Shown piece by piece: positions 59,867-64,000 of a DNA stretch of 64,000 bases. How positions within the stretch are numbered: position 1 is the stretch's first letter; each line of letters begins with the position of its first letter. The stretch is taken from positions 55,548,464 through 55,612,463 of the forward strand of contig NC_057917.1 in NCBI RefSeq assembly GCF_018873765.1, given 5' to 3'. The notes beneath the pieces were generated by a model. It was not told where the DNA came from and did no database searches. It saw nothing but the letters and a program-made list of their open reading frames with translations. This DNA is from Telopea speciosissima (lineage: Eukaryota; Streptophyta; Magnoliopsida; Proteales; Proteaceae). The translations under genes were made by a program, and so were the position numbers.

Positions 59867-62800
59867 TTTTGCCTTTTAAGTAATAAAAGAATTGGAATTG
59901 GGATTTCTTGATATAAATATAGATAAAGGGCAAAGTGGTAAAATGATAAGATTGATTAGCTTGGTTTAATGATGCAAAATTAAAAATCTAATCAATTATA
60001 TTTAATCATAACCTATAAAAAAAATCGTATGTATAGTAAATAACTCTTGAAAAAAATAAAGCAATCTATAAGAACAAAATTTTACTACGTATGCAGAATT
60101 GCAGATGTAAAGCAATTTTGAAATAAATTTTAATTCACCCCACTCAAATGTAAGTAGAAAATACAAAAAATATGGAGATGCTGGCCTTAAGTAAATGAGT
60201 ATCGTACGTAACATATCTTTGATAAATTAAAGAGCTGAAAAATGATTTATTGGTAAACTACAAGTGTTACAAGAGTTTATGACCTTGTACTTATACGAAC
60301 AAAAATAATTCAAATTCTATTCTATTTTACTTTCCATGACAGTTGATATGCAACTAGATATTCGATACATCCTTCTCATCCTCACAACCACCTCCACCTC
60401 CTCCATTATCCTGGTATTTAAAACTTCAGCACCTTTGATTACATTGGACCATATAATTAGCCTTCCAGTTTCATAAATCAACAAAACTGTGAAATAGTTT
60501 TGTGGATCCAAATTTACATTATTTAGTAGGCTAGTAGCACAACCATAGGCTTTCAGTGCAATGAAGAATATTTGAGTGGTCCAGGTAGTGGAACTAATTA
60601 ACGAAAAGACTACATTTAATTCTAGCATATAACGACACTGATTGAATGGGATGAAAGCGCTTGCTAAGTGATGTACTAGTGCTACCAGAAAGTAAAAAAA
60701 AAAAAAAAGCAGATGTACTTGTGTGTTTTTTTTTTTTTTTTTTTTTCTTTACATAAAACAATTCAATTCAGATAAACGGCATGAACTAAGTAAGGTTTGG
60801 ATATAAATTATCAAAGACCAAGAAATGGAAGATAGCCAAAGTGTCTCACATGCTATCGATCGGCATGATAAACTAAGGGATTGGTAACACAACCCAATAG
60901 ATTCCCTAGAAAAAAGGCTATAAACACAGCCAACAAGACAACAAGATACATGAAACATATCCTTGTGAGATGAAAAAACCACTAATGAGGTAATAATGGC
61001 AAACAAAACCATATGGGTGTCCACTTCAATATCAGAGATCCACTTTGGTCCCTATGATCCAAAATGGCCCAGTGTAGCTTGAATAGGGAAAGCAATTGGG
61101 TTTAGCCTCAAGATTCTCTGGTCTTCTTTTATGATGTCAATGTCGACTCCAGCCTCCAGCTCTACCACTTGATATGTGGTCAATAAGCGTTGCATCCTCA
61201 AGCCCTTTATGATGGGGAGAATTAACTTAAAATCCATCAATGCAGGGAAGGTTCTTCAAGGGGATGGATTAATGTCGGTTCATCGAGTTTCTAGCCCAAA
61301 TCCACAACACTGGGCCGAAACGATGGGGAAGAGGGATGGACGGTGGTTTTCAATAGAGCCTCCATGAACTATCCCTTGCTTAAGTGAGCGGCCAATCCTG
61401 CACCGTTACTAGCGGTATTATTGGCCATAAGGAGCAATGTGGGATTGAATAGGTGCAGTAACGGTAGGTGAGTGGGAGAAATTGTTTGTGACCGATGGAA
61501 GAGTTTGAAATAGAGTGGAAACTGATGGGAGATTTTGATATGGTGTAGCAATTGATGGAAGTGCTGGAGGCCATTAAGACTCATACAGTTTCTAGGAGGA
61601 TTTGAAAAGGAGACGTGATGCGACTGTTACCGTTTAGGGTGCAAGATGAGATGGCAATGTGGGTAAATGCCCGTGAATTTCTATAACCATTGCTAGAGTA
61701 GTAACAGTTGATAGTGACCGTGAGCCCTGAGTCAGCTGTCGCATGATTGATTTGATAATTTCTACGGTATCAACTTCTCCGGCAATGGCAACCATGGCGA
61801 CACTATTTAAAACTGGCCCAAAGTCAACAAAACGGAACTCTCATTGACCATCATCTCTCCAATGTTCAACAACTATGAACCATGAAGGAAGATGAAAAAG
61901 TGTGGTTGCAACGAGCATGCCTTAAAAAAGTTCGATCATACAGAGGGTAGAGAAAAACTTGGATCTCGTTGCGGCTGAAGCTATCCACACACCACTCACA
62001 GATCAATCGATCTCCCAATCGCTCAATCTAGCGTTGCTCGCAGAAAGAGAGCTGGAAATATGATGAAGAAGAGGGGGAAGGCGAGGGGTTTATTTAAAGA
62101 AAGCACGCAAAGGGGAGAGAAGATCACACATTGGGGCGGAAGAGAGCTTCCTAGCTTCTTAAGTGGACCATGTGTTAAGAGCTTATGTTGAAGAGATGCA
62201 GGAGATGCCTACCAGCCCTACCTCCTGCCTGGAATACTTCCAACTGTTGATTCGCTTGATTTTTCCCATTTCCTTTTGCTCTAATTTCTTACCCTAAGCA
62301 TTTGACCTTCATTGTGAGAAAGGCTACTGGTCCTCTTATTCACAAACAAAATCTTGTGACAACTTTTTCGCACACCTCAATGAACTACCCTATAAAAGAA
62401 CATAGGCATCTCAGCTCACCCAGAAAGACTTGACTTTCAATATGTTGTAGGCAAATACTGAATTACTCGACAAAACCATGGATTTTACACTTCAGTCAAG
62501 CCACCTAGCCCAGTGAATGCAAACAACTAAAAACTCACACAGAGTTGAAAGGAAATACTGAATAATGAACACGCATAATTTGCTAAATACAACAGTGAAG
62601 GTGGAAGTTGCTACAGGGTTGTGACATACAACATATGCCATCACAGGGAGGACCAACACTATGATCAAGGGAGCGTGAATTTGGATTTAGAAGCATGAAA
62701 AGGCTATCAGTTGATGAGCATCAACCAGATTGTAAAGCTAAAACTGGCATTAAGGAAATACTACTGCCATAGATCCTGAGAAGAATTAAGAACTCAAAAG

Positions 62801-63048
62801 TTCTCTTTTCCGAATTACTCATATTATTGCCAAAATGATCTAAATAAATTGACAGCATATTCAAGTTCATATCACTCTTATCACATCAATGATCGGATAC
62901 GGTGGCATAATTGGAAAACTTATGCCCGATATCTGATCAAGTCGCTGACAGTGTTATGGATAAAAACCTCCACAGCTGAAGACATGATAGCAACACATAC
63001 CCTCCTACATACTTTAAATAACAAAACCTGCTGTATTCTGCAGTTGAT
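59867..63048. other. Intergenic region before the phosphoglucomutase gene
   Basis: AT-rich with A/T runs (60697-60710, 60727-60746). 61050-62100 has several short minus-strand ORFs, e.g. 61574-61380 (MASSTSINCYTISKS, serine-rich) and 61240-61052 (VVELEAGVDIDIIKEDQRIL). They look like pieces of a decayed gene but match no family I can name. The last few hundred bases before 63049 should be the phosphoglucomutase 3' UTR. Confidence 0.4.

Positions 63049-64000
<952 letters not shown>

Noticed and set aside
61052-61590. Short minus-strand ORFs with a transit-peptide-like N-terminus
   Set aside because: No consistent exon joining, no known domain, and frames are broken within about 200 bp. Left as an unassigned relic.

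Overview
This window is nuclear DNA from a flowering plant. Genes have spliced exons with GT/AG introns. There are plant-type Ty3/gypsy and Ty1/copia LTRs, LINEs, SINEs, CACTA and MITE relics, and a decayed plastid rps11 copy. A large, repeat-rich, AT-rich genome fits, but the species cannot be fixed from sequence alone.

Layout. Positions 1-5840 are a pile of old LTR-retrotransposon parts. 6423-8905 (+) holds the last five exons of the XPC/RAD4 DNA-repair gene; its 5' exons are not recognisable in the window. 12358-15586 (-) is a complete seven-exon aspartate-semialdehyde dehydrogenase gene (386 aa, plastid type). From about 16 kb to 57 kb lies a cluster of five type-I pectin methylesterase (PME) genes, two on the minus strand (18050-19747, 31616-33954) and three on the plus strand (39766-41472, 45201-46910, 53415-56769). 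Each has two exons joined at the same phase-1 intron and encodes 529-536 aa with all expected catalytic residues. 63049-63326 (-) holds the last two coding exons of a cytosolic-type phosphoglucomutase; the rest lies beyond the right edge.

The PME cluster grew by several duplications. Genes 1 and 3 sit in facing ~3 kb inverted arms that also share a LINE fragment. Genes 3 and 4 lie in a very recent ~5.4 kb head-to-tail duplication (39636-45070 and 45071-50527) whose junctions share the 4-bp microhomology AATT. The break lies only about 10 bp upstream of the TATA box, so gene 4 kept its core promoter but lost the upstream region with the G-box. Gene 4 also carries a short block resembling gene 2 instead of its twin gene 3, which suggests gene conversion.

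Between the PMEs are nested repeats: a ~4.75 kb LTR element with a 5-bp target duplication inside a LINE tail, a plastid rps11 pseudogene, an Au-like SINE, a decayed LINE with reverse transcriptase, a MITE with a 10-bp target duplication, and a CACTA end plus LINE tail inside an old gag fragment. I see no unknown multi-gene system. The interest lies in how the PME array was built and how its promoters were cut or copied.
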